Source: CAZYMF01 sp964648215
Lineage (GTDB): Bacteria > Desulfobacterota > Binatia > HRBIN30 > JACQVA1
Reading direction: 5' to 3'
Assembly: GCA_964648215.1 (NCBI GenBank)
Contig: CAZYMF010000086.1
Coordinates: 1 to 18,992, forward strand
DNA: 18,992 nucleotides
The notes below the pieces were generated by a model. It was not told the DNA's origin and made no database searches. It worked only from the letters and a program-made list of their open reading frames with translations. How positions within the stretch are numbered: position 1 is the stretch's first letter; the number at the start of each line of letters is the position of its first letter. Made by a program: the position numbers and the translations under genes. Below are positions 7,033 through 15,574 of the stretch, piece by piece.

Positions 7033-7596
7033 ATGACGATTGGATTGCGTTGTCGGCGTACGAGCTACGGGCTCCGTTTCCTCGTGGCGGCGGTGAGCTT
7101 GACGTTGGTCGGTGCTCCGGCTCTGGCCGCGAGCAAGGCCACGCTGGGCGGTAGGATCGTGAACAGCAACGGCAAGCCGCTGGCCGGGGCGACGGTTCAG
7201 ATCCTGCAACCGGGAACCGAGAAGGTTCTCTATACAACGACCAGCGCCAGTACGGGGCTCTACAGCGTGGACGGTCTCGACACCGGGGCCTATCACATCC
7301 GGCTCGAACCGAAGGACAAGTCGCTGCAGGGCGATACGGTGTCGGCCGAGGTCGGCGACAAGGGGCTGGTCGTCAACTGGAGGGTTTCCGCCAACGACAA
7401 GCCGGTCGCGCTGGCGATCCCGGGCAAGGTCGGTGGCCAGGACGACGAGCTCTGCTCTCCGGTGACCATCGGTGATTACGAGGTGAATCGCTGCGTGCTG
7501 GCCGGGGGTGTCGTGCTCGTCGGCTTGGGCGTCGGCTTGGGCGTCGGCCTGAGCGGCGGCGGTGGTGGCGGCGGCGCAGAGAGTCCTTCCAAATAG
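7033..7596 (+). CDS. Secreted carboxypeptidase-regulatory-like protein, Gly-rich tail
   Basis: A 187-residue exported protein. Residues 1-32 form a Sec signal peptide with a basic start, a hydrophobic core and an 'APALAA' cleavage site. Residues 36-95 match a carboxypeptidase regulatory-like (transthyretin/Cna-B-like) beta-sandwich: 'LGGRIVNSNGKPLAGATVQI', then 'YSVDGLDTGAYHIRL'. Two cysteines (141, 154) could form a disulfide. The C-terminal part (155-174) is hydrophobic with a VGLG repeat, then seven glycines and a short polar end, resembling a membrane anchor or glycine-zipper segment. The start ATG 7033 has AGGAAGAGG upstream. It is followed by a strong terminator, so it is a single-gene unit beside the exopolysaccharide operon. 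A role at the cell surface with the polysaccharide is inference. I do not recognise a named family for the full protein. Confidence 0.85.
   Translation: MTIGLRCRRTSYGLRFLVAAVSLTLVGAPALAASKATLGGRIVNSNGKPLAGATVQILQPGTEKVLYTTTSASTGLYSVDGLDTGAYHIRLEPKDKSLQGDTVSAEVGDKGLVVNWRVSANDKPVALAIPGKVGGQDDELCSPVTIGDYEVNRCVLAGGVVLVGLGVGLGVGLSGGGGGGGAESPSK
7519..7554 (+). repeat. 12-bp tandem repeat encoding VGLG units
   Basis: GTCGGCTTGGGC occurs twice exactly (7519-7530, 7531-7542) and a third time with two changes (7543-7554). It encodes the Val-Gly-Leu-Gly repeat in the hydrophobic tail of the secreted protein. Such exact tandem units can change in number by slippage without breaking the frame. Confidence 0.7.
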
Positions 7597-7647
7597 CCCC
7601 CGCGCTCGGTGGCCGAGGTGCCGCTGGGCGGGATAGCAATTCGAGTG

Positions 7648-7683
7648 ACAGGGAGGTGCACATTGCCTCCCTGTTTTTTTTTT
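7648..7683 (+). terminator. Strong rho-independent terminator
   Basis: ACAGGGAGG (7648-7656) pairs perfectly over nine bases with CCTCCCTGT (7666-7674), loop TGCACATTG, followed directly by ten T (7674-7683). This is a textbook intrinsic terminator for the secreted-protein gene and separates it from the exopolysaccharide operon. Confidence 0.95.
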
Positions 7684-7699
7684 CGTCCGGATTGGGCAA

Positions 7700-7705
7700 T
7701 ATGAT
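7700..7705 (+). promoter_or_regulatory. Candidate -10 box for the exopolysaccharide operon
   Basis: TATGAT matches the sigma70 -10 consensus at five of six positions and lies 17 bases after the terminator T run. The expected -35 position falls in the T tract and does not match TTGACA well. Transcription would start near 7712, which makes ATG 7737 rather than ATG 7701 the usable start of the export protein. Confidence 0.4.
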
Positions 7706-7736
7706 GCCGCCGGAGCGGAGGCGCGAACAAACCCGA

Positions 7737-8849
7737 ATGCGATCGAAGAATCTTCTTGCCCCGACCCTGTCGCTGTTGCTTTGCCTGGCGGGTCTGGCGG
7801 GTTGCCCGCCGCCGCAGCAGCGCTGGCTCTCGGCTGGGCAAAGTGCCGGGACGATCTTGACCCCGACCAACGAGGAGGTCGAGGCCAGCCGACATCGCAT
7901 CGAGGAGCTGCGCGCCGAGCGCGAGGCGGCGGGGCTGGGTCACGACTACCGGATCGGTCCGGGAGATCTTCTCAAGGTCAACGTCTTCGACGTCGAGAGC
8001 CTCGACCGGACGGTGCGGGTGAGCGATTCCGGGACGATCACCTTGCCGTTGATCGGCACGCTGCGGGTGGCCGGGTTGAGTGAGCGCGCGGTCGAGCAGG
8101 CCGTTGCCAAGCAGCTCGAGGCCAAATACCTGCAAGATGCCGAGGTCAGCATCTTCGTGCAGGGGTACAACAGCCAGCGGGTGGCGATTCTCGGCGCGGT
8201 GATGAAGCCGGGGCAGTTCAGCCTGAGTCGCGACCACACCAGCATTCTCGACATGATCTCGGAAGCCGGCGGTCTGGCGCGCGACGCCGGCAGCCGCATC
8301 TACCTGCTGCCGGCCGAGCGCAACGATCCGGCCAAGCTCGCCATGCTCAATACGGCGGCGAAGGTGGGAATATCCGACGCGGCGCCGATCGCCGAGGCCG
8401 TCGATCCCAAGAGCGATCCGATCGTCGTCGACGTCGAGGATCTGCTGAACCCGGGCACGCAGTCGGCGCTGACCCTGCCGGCGCGCGCCGGTGACGTGAT
8501 CGTCGTTCCCGAAGCCGGGCAGTTTCTCGTCGATGGTTGGGTCGAGAAGCCCGGCGCCTACTCGCTGGCGCGCGGCGCCACCGTGCTGGCCGCCCTGACC
8601 GCCGCCGGTGGTCCGCTCTATCCCGCCGCCACCGCCGCCGTGCAGGTCGTGCGCACCGGACGCTCCGGAGAGCGCAACGTCATCGACGCAAACGTCAACA
8701 ACATCATCGACGGCAAGGGCGAGGACATTCCCTTGCGAGCGGGCGACATCGTCTACGTGCCGGCCTCGTTCGCGAAGCTGCCGCTGTACGCGGTCTACCA
8801 GTTCGTCAGCAACGTCTTCCGTATCGCAGGAACGGTGCCGGTGCTATGA
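7737..8849 (+). CDS. Polysaccharide export outer-membrane lipoprotein, Wza-like
   Basis: A 370-residue outer-membrane export channel protein. The signal peptide ends in the lipobox 'LAGC' with Cys23 as lipidation site. The Poly_export domain spans about 69-145 and starts 'DYRIGPGDLLKVNVFD'. Two SLBB domains follow, near 148-257 ('VAILGAVMKPGQFSL') and 262-345 ('FLVDGWVEKPGAYSL'). The last 25 residues are hydrophobic/amphipathic, as in the membrane-spanning helix of Wza, where eight copies form the pore. The start is ATG 7737, giving a compact signal peptide; ATG 7701 is an alternative but lies inside the putative -10 box. Its stop overlaps the start of the next gene (ATGA), so the two are translationally coupled and act together in export. 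Confidence 0.93.
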   Translation: MRSKNLLAPTLSLLLCLAGLAGCPPPQQRWLSAGQSAGTILTPTNEEVEASRHRIEELRAEREAAGLGHDYRIGPGDLLKVNVFDVESLDRTVRVSDSGTITLPLIGTLRVAGLSERAVEQAVAKQLEAKYLQDAEVSIFVQGYNSQRVAILGAVMKPGQFSLSRDHTSILDMISEAGGLARDAGSRIYLLPAERNDPAKLAMLNTAAKVGISDAAPIAEAVDPKSDPIVVDVEDLLNPGTQSALTLPARAGDVIVVPEAGQFLVDGWVEKPGAYSLARGATVLAALTAAGGPLYPAATAAVQVVRTGRSGERNVIDANVNNIIDGKGEDIPLRAGDIVYVPASFAKLPLYAVYQFVSNVFRIAGTVPVL

Positions 8850-11134
8850 GCGAAACCGAAGCGCAGTACCCGCTCTCGCCCTATCAGATCATCCCCAACG
8901 AGCCGCCGCCGGCCTTCGGGGCGACGGGCGGCGCGGACGAGACCCACCTACGCGACTACTGGCGCGTGGTCGCCAAGCACCGCTGGGTGATCGGGCTGTT
9001 CTGCCTGATCGTGGTGACCACGACGGCCTTCATCACCTTCACCACCGAGCGCACCTACACGGCCGAGACCGAGCTGCAGATCGACAAGCAGGCGCCGCGC
9101 GTGACCAAGATCGAGGAGGTCATGCAGCCCAATGTCTTCGGGCCGGAGAAATACGACTACTACCAGACCCAGTTCCGCATCCTCGAGAGCCGCACGCTGG
9201 CCGCCAGCGTGATCAAGGATCTCGGCCTGGAGAGCGACCCGCGCTTTCTCGGCGGCGCGCAGCCGGGCCTACTGCGGCGCGCCTTCGGCGCCCTGCGCGG
9301 CCTGTTCACCTCGGCGACGAAGGTCGACCCGGACAGCCTCGAGCTCGGCGTCGACCCGCGTTTGATCGACCTCTACCTGGATCTGCTGGAGATCGAGCCG
9401 GTCAAGAACTCGCGCCTGGTGAAGATCCGCTTCAGCACGCACGACCCGGTGCTGTCGGCGCAGATCGCCAACGCGCACGCCAGCGCCTACATCAAGGAGG
9501 GAATGGAGAACCGCTTCCACACCACCGCCGAGGCGCAGCAGTTTCTCGAGTCCAAGCTCGCCGACCTGAAGCAGAAAGTGGAGAGTTCCGAGGCGGCGCT
9601 GAACCGGTATCGCGAGAAGTACCACATCATCTCCCTCGACGGACGCGAGAACCTGGTCGTCGACCGGCTCGACGATCTCAACAAGCGCCTCACCATGGCG
9701 CAGGCCGAGCGGATCCAGTACGAGTCGCAGTATCGCCTGATCCGGCAGCGCAACTACGAGGACCTGCCGGCGGTGATCGAGAATCCGCTGATCCAGCGGC
9801 TCAAGCAGTCGCTGGCCGCGCTGGAGGCGAAGTACGCGCTGCTGAGCGAGAAGTTCAAGCCGGCCTACCCCGAGATGATCCAGGTCAGGGGGGAGGTCGA
9901 CGCCGCGCGCGGTCGCCTCGAGGCCGAGATCCACAAGGTGGTCGCCGGGATCGTGTCGACCTACATGGCGGCCAAGGGGCGCGAGGACGCGTTGCGTCAG
10001 CAGCTCGACGAGCAGAAGCGGGCCGCGCTCGATCTCAAGGAGAACTCGGTCGACTACAACATGCTCAAGCGCGACGTCGATACCAGCCACACCCTCTACG
10101 AGAGCACGCTGGCGCGGATGAAGGAGACGACGGTCGCCGACAGCCTGAAGTTCTCGAACGTCACCGTCGTCGACAAGGCCGAGGTGCCGCTCTACCCGTC
10201 GCGCCCCAAACGCACGCTCAACCTGATTCTCAGTCTGATCGCCGGCCTGGCGATGGGAACCGGTCTGGCCTTCTTCTTCGAGTATCTCGACAACACCTTG
10301 AAGACCACCGAGGAGGTCGAACGCTTCATCCGCGTGCCCGCCCTCGGCCTGGTGCCGAGCTTCGCCCCCGCGGCCAAGCCGCGCGAGCCCGAAGGCGTGG
10401 GGGTGCCGGCGCTGACCGCCGACGGCCTGCCGCGGGAGCTGGTGACGCTGCACCACCGGCGCTCGGTGGTCTCGGAGGCGTATCGCACCATCCGCACGGC
10501 GATTCTTCTCTCTCGCGCCGACAACCCGCCGCGCCTGCTGCTGGTCACCAGCGGGCAGGCCGGCGAGGGCAAGACGGTGACGGCGGTGAACACCGCGATC
10601 ACGCTGGCGCAGTCGGGGGCACGGGTGCTGATCGTCGACGCCGACATGCGCCGCCCCCGTTGTCACCGCGTCCTCGGGATGGAGAACGGGCACGGCCTGA
10701 GCACCTTGCTGACCGGCCAGGGGGACCTGCGCGACGCCGTCAAGCCCACCAGCATCGAGAACCTCTTCTTCGTCGCCAGCGGACCGGTGCCGCCCGATCC
10801 CGCCGAGCTGGTCGGCTCGGTGAAGATGCGCGAGACGCTGGACCTGCTGCGCGAGGGCTTCGACTACGTGCTGATCGACTCGCCGCCGGTGTTGCCGGTC
10901 ACCGACGGCGTGTTGCTCGCCACCATGGTCGAGGGCGTCGTGCTGGTGGCGCGCGGGCAGCAGACGCCGAAGGACGTCGTGCGCAAGGCGCGCGAGCGCC
11001 TCGACTACGCGCGCGCCAATATCCTCGGCGTGGTGCTCAACAACGTCAACGTCAACAGCGGGGACTACCACTACCACAACCGCTACACGTACTCGTATTA
11101 CGGGACCCAGGATGCCGAGCACGCGGACGCTTGA
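8846..11134 (+). CDS. Polysaccharide co-polymerase with tyrosine autokinase, Wzc-like
   Basis: A 762-residue inner-membrane PCP-2a protein that sets chain length and links polymerisation to export. TM1 is at about 47-66 in the Wzz domain; a long periplasmic coiled-coil region follows; the second TM ('LILSLIAGLAMGTGLAFF') comes near 460-480. The cytoplasmic BY-kinase has Walker A 'GQAGEGKT' (570-577, Lys576), Walker A' 'VLIVDADMRRP' (594-604) and Walker B 'VLIDSPP' (675-681). The C-terminus has a cluster of six tyrosines (741, 743, 747, 749, 751, 752), the autophosphorylation sites. Kinase and membrane parts are in one chain, as in proteobacteria, not split as in Firmicutes. It overlaps the export gene by four bases. 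No cognate Wzb phosphatase is visible in the window. Confidence 0.94.
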   Translation: MSETEAQYPLSPYQIIPNEPPPAFGATGGADETHLRDYWRVVAKHRWVIGLFCLIVVTTTAFITFTTERTYTAETELQIDKQAPRVTKIEEVMQPNVFGPEKYDYYQTQFRILESRTLAASVIKDLGLESDPRFLGGAQPGLLRRAFGALRGLFTSATKVDPDSLELGVDPRLIDLYLDLLEIEPVKNSRLVKIRFSTHDPVLSAQIANAHASAYIKEGMENRFHTTAEAQQFLESKLADLKQKVESSEAALNRYREKYHIISLDGRENLVVDRLDDLNKRLTMAQAERIQYESQYRLIRQRNYEDLPAVIENPLIQRLKQSLAALEAKYALLSEKFKPAYPEMIQVRGEVDAARGRLEAEIHKVVAGIVSTYMAAKGREDALRQQLDEQKRAALDLKENSVDYNMLKRDVDTSHTLYESTLARMKETTVADSLKFSNVTVVDKAEVPLYPSRPKRTLNLILSLIAGLAMGTGLAFFFEYLDNTLKTTEEVERFIRVPALGLVPSFAPAAKPREPEGVGVPALTADGLPRELVTLHHRRSVVSEAYRTIRTAILLSRADNPPRLLLVTSGQAGEGKTVTAVNTAITLAQSGARVLIVDADMRRPRCHRVLGMENGHGLSTLLTGQGDLRDAVKPTSIENLFFVASGPVPPDPAELVGSVKMRETLDLLREGFDYVLIDSPPVLPVTDGVLLATMVEGVVLVARGQQTPKDVVRKARERLDYARANILGVVLNNVNVNSGDYHYHNRYTYSYYGTQDAEHADA

Positions 11135-12488
11135 GGGGGAGGCGCAAGCGCTGATGGACGAGCTGCGCGCGAACTTCGCGACGAAACGGGCGATCGTCGG
11201 CATCATCGGCCTCGGCTACGTGGGACTGCCGCTGGGGGCCAGCTTCGCCGAGGCGGGCTTCGCCGTCTACGGCTTCGACGTCGACCCGACGAAGATCGAC
11301 GCGCTGCAAGCCGGCCGCAGCTACATCCACCACCTTCCCGCCAACCGCATCAACGCGCTGATCTCCCACACCCCGCTGGCGGGCGGCGTGGCCGGCTTCT
11401 ACCCGACGCACGAGCTGTCGCTGCTCGCCAAGTGCGACGTCGTGATTCTGTGCGTGCCGACGCCGTTGACCGAGAACCGCGAGCCCGACCTGACCTATGT
11501 GATCGCCACGGCGGAGACGGTGGCGCTGTACCTGCGCCACCGCCAGCTCGTCGTCCTGGAGAGCACCACCTATCCGGGCACCACCGACGAGGTGGTGCGC
11601 CCCATTCTCGAGCACACCGGGTTGCAGGCGGGAGAGGACTTCTTTCTCGCCTACTCGCCCGAGCGCGAGGATCCCAACAATCCCGACTTCAACACCCGCA
11701 CCATCCCCAAGCTGGTGGGCGGGTACAGCGAGCGCTGCGGCGCGCTGGCGAGCGCGCTCTACGGCGCCGTGGTGCAGCGTGTGGTGCCGGTGTCGTCGAC
11801 CCGCGTGGCCGAGGCCGCCAAGCTGCTGGAGAACATCTATCGCTGCGTCAACATCGCCCTGGTCAACGAGCTCAAGGTGCTCTTCGATCGCATGCGGATC
11901 GACGTCTGGGAGGTGATCGAGGCGGCGGCCAGCAAGCCGTTCGGCTTCACTCCGTTCTACCCCGGTCCCGGTCTGGGCGGGCACTGTATCCCGGTCGATC
12001 CCTTCTACCTCACCTGGAAGGCGCGCCAGTACGAGCTGACCACCCGCTTCATCGAGCTCGCCGGCGAGGTCAACGTGGCGATGCCGGCCTACGTCGTCGC
12101 CCGGGTCATGGACGCGCTCAACGACCGCGGCAAGAGCCTGCGCGGGTCGCGCGTGCTCGTTCTCGGCGTGGCCTACAAGCGCGACCTCGACGACACGCGC
12201 GAGTCGCCGGCGTTGAAGCTGATGGAGCTGCTGCAGGACAAGGGCGCCATCGTCGCCTATCACGACCCCTTCGTCCCCTTCCTCAAGCGCTCGCGCCACT
12301 ACGATTTCCAGCTGGCCTCGGTCGAGCTGACCGCCGACGAGCTGGGCGGCGCCGACGTGGTGCTGATCGCGACGGATCACAGCTGCTACGACTACGGCTT
12401 CGTCACCGAGTGCAGCCGTCTGGTCGTCGACACCCGCAACGCCACGCGTCTCGTGACCAAGGGCCGCGAGAAGATCGTGCGCGCCTGA
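11112..12488 (+). CDS. UDP-N-acetyl-hexosamine 6-dehydrogenase, WbpA-like
   Basis: A 458-residue cytoplasmic NAD-dependent nucleotide-sugar dehydrogenase. It performs the two-step oxidation of C6 to a carboxylate, giving for example UDP-GlcNAcA for polysaccharide synthesis. The N-terminal Rossmann motif is 'GLGYVGLP' (33-40). The central domain contains 'EAAKLLENIYRCVNIALVNE'. The catalytic Cys292 lies in 'GPGLGGHCIPVDPFYLTWKA', a context typical of the WbpA/Cap type rather than UDP-glucose dehydrogenase. The C-terminal UDP-binding domain includes 'GVAYKRDLDDTRESPAL'. The ATG at 11112 overlaps the preceding gene by 23 bases; ATG 11154 has a better Shine-Dalgarno (GGGGGAGG, 11 bases upstream) and leaves a normal N-terminus, so it may be the real start. 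A GalNAc or ManNAc substrate cannot be excluded. Confidence 0.92.
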   Translation: MPSTRTLEGEAQALMDELRANFATKRAIVGIIGLGYVGLPLGASFAEAGFAVYGFDVDPTKIDALQAGRSYIHHLPANRINALISHTPLAGGVAGFYPTHELSLLAKCDVVILCVPTPLTENREPDLTYVIATAETVALYLRHRQLVVLESTTYPGTTDEVVRPILEHTGLQAGEDFFLAYSPEREDPNNPDFNTRTIPKLVGGYSERCGALASALYGAVVQRVVPVSSTRVAEAAKLLENIYRCVNIALVNELKVLFDRMRIDVWEVIEAAASKPFGFTPFYPGPGLGGHCIPVDPFYLTWKARQYELTTRFIELAGEVNVAMPAYVVARVMDALNDRGKSLRGSRVLVLGVAYKRDLDDTRESPALKLMELLQDKGAIVAYHDPFVPFLKRSRHYDFQLASVELTADELGGADVVLIATDHSCYDYGFVTECSRLVVDTRNATRLVTKGREKIVRA

Positions 12489-12491
12489 AGG

Positions 12492-15400
12492 ATGGCGGCG
12501 CCGGCTCGCGAACGCTTCGGCCGCCGGTGCGACGCCCTGGTCAACGCCGGCGTCGTGCTGCTGCTGATCTTCAGCCCGCTTGCCTTCGGTGCCGTGCATG
12601 CCTGGCCGCTGGCCATCGTGGAGGCTCTGAGCGCTGCCCTCATCGTGATGTGGGCCGCCAAGCTGCTCGTCTGCGGCACCACGAACGAGGCCAATCGGCG
12701 CCTGTGGCGCTGGAGCGCGCCGCTGCTCTTCTTTGGCCTCGTCGTTGTGCTCGAGCTGGTGCCGTTGCCGCCACCTGTGCTGCACATACTTTCCCCGCAC
12801 ACCTATTCTCTCTACCGCGACAACTTGCCCGGGTGGCCGGAGCGGGTGGCATTCGGCGAGCTGTCGCGCACCGTGTCGACTTTGCGCGCGAGCCGCGCGC
12901 GGCCGCCGCAGCTCGGGCCGCTGCCCTCGGTGAGTGCGACGGACGCGGCTGCCGCGTCGGCGCTTGCACCGGAAGTGAAACGCGTCGAGTGGCTCGCCCA
13001 GCGCCTCTCGACGCCAGCGACGTGGCGGCCGCTGTCGATCTATCGATACCGTACCGGCGAAGAGCTGCTTCGCATGCTGGCGCTGAGCGCGGTTTTTTTT
13101 TGCTCATCGCTTATCCCTGGGAGCGTCCTGCGCGGAACGGGCAGCGTCTCCATGCCGAGTCGCAGCGTCGCCGTCACGAAGTAGCCGACGATCCGCCCCC
13201 CGATGGTTTCGTGCCCCGGCTGCGCCTGTGGCTGGGGGCGGTGGTCGCGGTGGCCGTCATCGAGTCACTCTACGGCACGTATCAGGTGGTGGGGCGATAC
13301 CCGCAGATCTACTGGCTGCGCAAGACGGCGTATCTCGACTCCGCAACCGGTACGTTCGTCAACCGCAACCACTTGGCTGGGTATCTGGAGCTGGCGATTC
13401 CCATAGCAATCGCTCTGGTGCTGGGCGGGCTGGGCTGGCAGCGGCGACGTTTTCGACGCCCCCGTCTCTGGCGCGGAGAGCCGCGAGGGAGCAGTGACGT
13501 CCGGCGCGCTGCTCTTCTGGCTGCGGTTGCTCTCATGTTCATCGCCATGGGACTGACGCAGAGCCGCGGCGGTGTTCTGTCCTGCCTGGGCGGACTCGGC
13601 CTCGGTGCCCTTGGCTTCGCCGTGTGGCGCGAACAATTGACCGCGCGCCGGGTTGCTCTCGGCGCCGCCGTGCTCGGAGCGCTGGCCTTGGTATGGCTGC
13701 AATCGCCGCAGTTGGTGAACCGCTTCGGCGGCGACCTTCGCCTGACACCCTATTCGCGGCCGAGCATTTGGCGCGACACTCTCGCCATGGCGCGTGACTT
13801 CCCGGTGTTCGGCATCGGGCTCGGTGATTTCGAGTTTCTCTTTCCGCACTACCAACCGCCGGGAACGCACACGTACTTCGATCAAGCGCATAACGACTAC
13901 CTGCAACTGCTCGTAGAGACGGGCTCACTGGGGGCGCTCTGCTTCGCCTGGTTCTTCTTTCGGTTGTTTGTCTTGGTCCGACGCCGCCTGTGGGTGGCCG
14001 CGCCGGACCGTGCCCTTCTCGCCCTCGGGCTCGTCACTGCAGTCGCGACGTTGCTGCTGCACTCGTTTACTGATTTCAATCTGCACATTCCTGCCAATGC
14101 CATCCTGTTCGTTGTCGCCGTGGGATCGTTGGTCCGCCTGCTCGACCGCGACCAGCGCGCTGGTGGGCTCGAGCCGCAGCCGCTTCGATCACGGGCGCCC
14201 GCGATCGGGGCCATGGTGGCGGCGGTCTTGGTTTCGGCCTTCGCTCTCAGAAACGGGTGGGTGGAGAGCGTCGTGCGAAGCATCTTTCCCAACACCTCGC
14301 TGGTCAATCCGCTAGCGCGCCAGCCCGACCCGCTTCCGGTACGCATGGAGAGGGTGGGAACCGCGTTGCATTTTGCCGCCGGCCAGGCGGAGCTGGCCGA
14401 GGCGGTTGGGACCTTCGCGCAGCAGCTAGCCGAGCAGGGGATGCGCGGCCGCCTGTACATGGCTGATGCGCAGTGGCGTGAGCAGACCGTGGCGGCGTGG
14501 GCGGCGGCGGCGCAGGCCTACGAAACAATGGTGGAGCGCCGCCCGAGCGTTGCCTTTGCGCAGCTGCGCCTGGGCCAGGCCGTGTCCGGTCTGGCCGAGG
14601 TGCGCTACGGGTTCGCGCTGCCGCCCGACGTGCTGCACCAGGTTGCCGCCCTGTTCGATCGCGCCGTGTGGCTGCAGCCGCGCGATCGCGCCTCGACCCG
14701 GGCGGTGTCGGAGTGGGCGCTGTTTCACTGGGGCTTGCTGGCGGACGCCGATCGCGCGCGCGCCGCCGCGTGGACGCGCGAGGCGCTCACCCTCGATCCG
14801 CTGCGGGGACGCGATCTGCTGCGGCTGGCGATTCTGTGGGACCCGCAGCTGCCGGCCCGGCTGCTCCCCGACGTGCCCGAGGTGCGCCTGTATCTGGCCA
14901 TGGCCTACCAGGATGCCGGACGGCCGGCGGATGCCGCCCGCGTCGGCGCCGAGCTGGAGCAGCAGCTGAGCGCCGCCGTCGCCGGGCCCGACGCCCGCTT
15001 CGACGACGCCGAGCTGCTGGCGCGGGTGCGGGAGTTCCGCGACGACGTCCGCGGCGCCGCCGCCGCTTACGCCCGTGCCGCCGAGCTGGCGCCGAACGGC
15101 TCGCGACAGGCCGAGATGCTCAAACGCTGCGGCTACGCCTGGCTGACGGCGGGTGACGACGCCAGGGCCGAGAAGGCTCTCGCGGAAGCCCGCCGGCGCG
15201 GGACCCGCGATCCCGAGATCCTCGCCGGTCTGAGCGCCGTCTACGAGCACCGGCACGACTTCAGCGCCAGCGCGCGCTGGATGAGCGACGCGGTGGCGGT
15301 GGCACCGACGAAGCCCGAGTACCGCTACCGGCTGGCACGTCTGTACGAGCAGGCCCACGACTACGGCAAGGCCAACGCGCAGTACCGCCGCCTGCTCGAT

Positions 15401-15574
15401 CGCGCCGACGCCGGCTTTCTCCGTACGCACCGCACCGACGTCCTGCTCGGCCTGGCGCGCAACTACCGCCAGCTCGAGCTCGGCTCCGAAGCCCGACGCT
15501 ACTACCGTCTCGTTCTCCAGAGTGACCCCCAGAACCAGGAGGCGCGGCAGTTTCTTTCCTACTTCGGCTCCTGA
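12492..15574 (+). CDS. O-antigen ligase/Wzy-like polymerase with TPR tail, frameshifted
   Basis: The gene begins at ATG 12492, three bases after the dehydrogenase stop. It is read in one frame to the T run at 13093-13101 and continues in the -1 frame to the TGA at 15572-15574. As written, the first frame ends at 13182-13184. Restored (one extra T or a -1 slip) it gives about 1027 residues. Hydrophobic segments start near residue 17. The motif 'FVNRNHLAGY' (289-298) and 'FDQAHNDYLQLL' (around 464-475) are hallmarks of the Wzy_C/O-antigen ligase family. The family normally continues through the break ('SAVFFLLIAYPW'), so both halves belong together. A last TM near 570-590 is followed by about 400 residues of TPR-like helices. 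It would polymerise or ligate undecaprenyl-linked repeat units. Whether the gene is intact in the cell depends on the T run. Confidence 0.88.
13093..13101 (+). other. T9 run at the polymerase frameshift
   Basis: Nine consecutive T lie exactly where the polymerase frame changes. Reading GTT TTT TTT then slipping back one base gives TTG CTC ATC and continues into the conserved downstream frame. A run of ten T would give the same protein without slippage. Homopolymer miscount, phase variation, or transcriptional/ribosomal slippage are all possible. Confidence 0.85.

Noticed and set aside
9269..11206. Minus-strand open frame of about 645 codons opposite the Wzc-like gene
   Set aside because: Composition (Val/Leu/Arg/His/Gln-rich, no motif) is that of a GC-rich antisense shadow; the plus strand has complete Wzc motifs.
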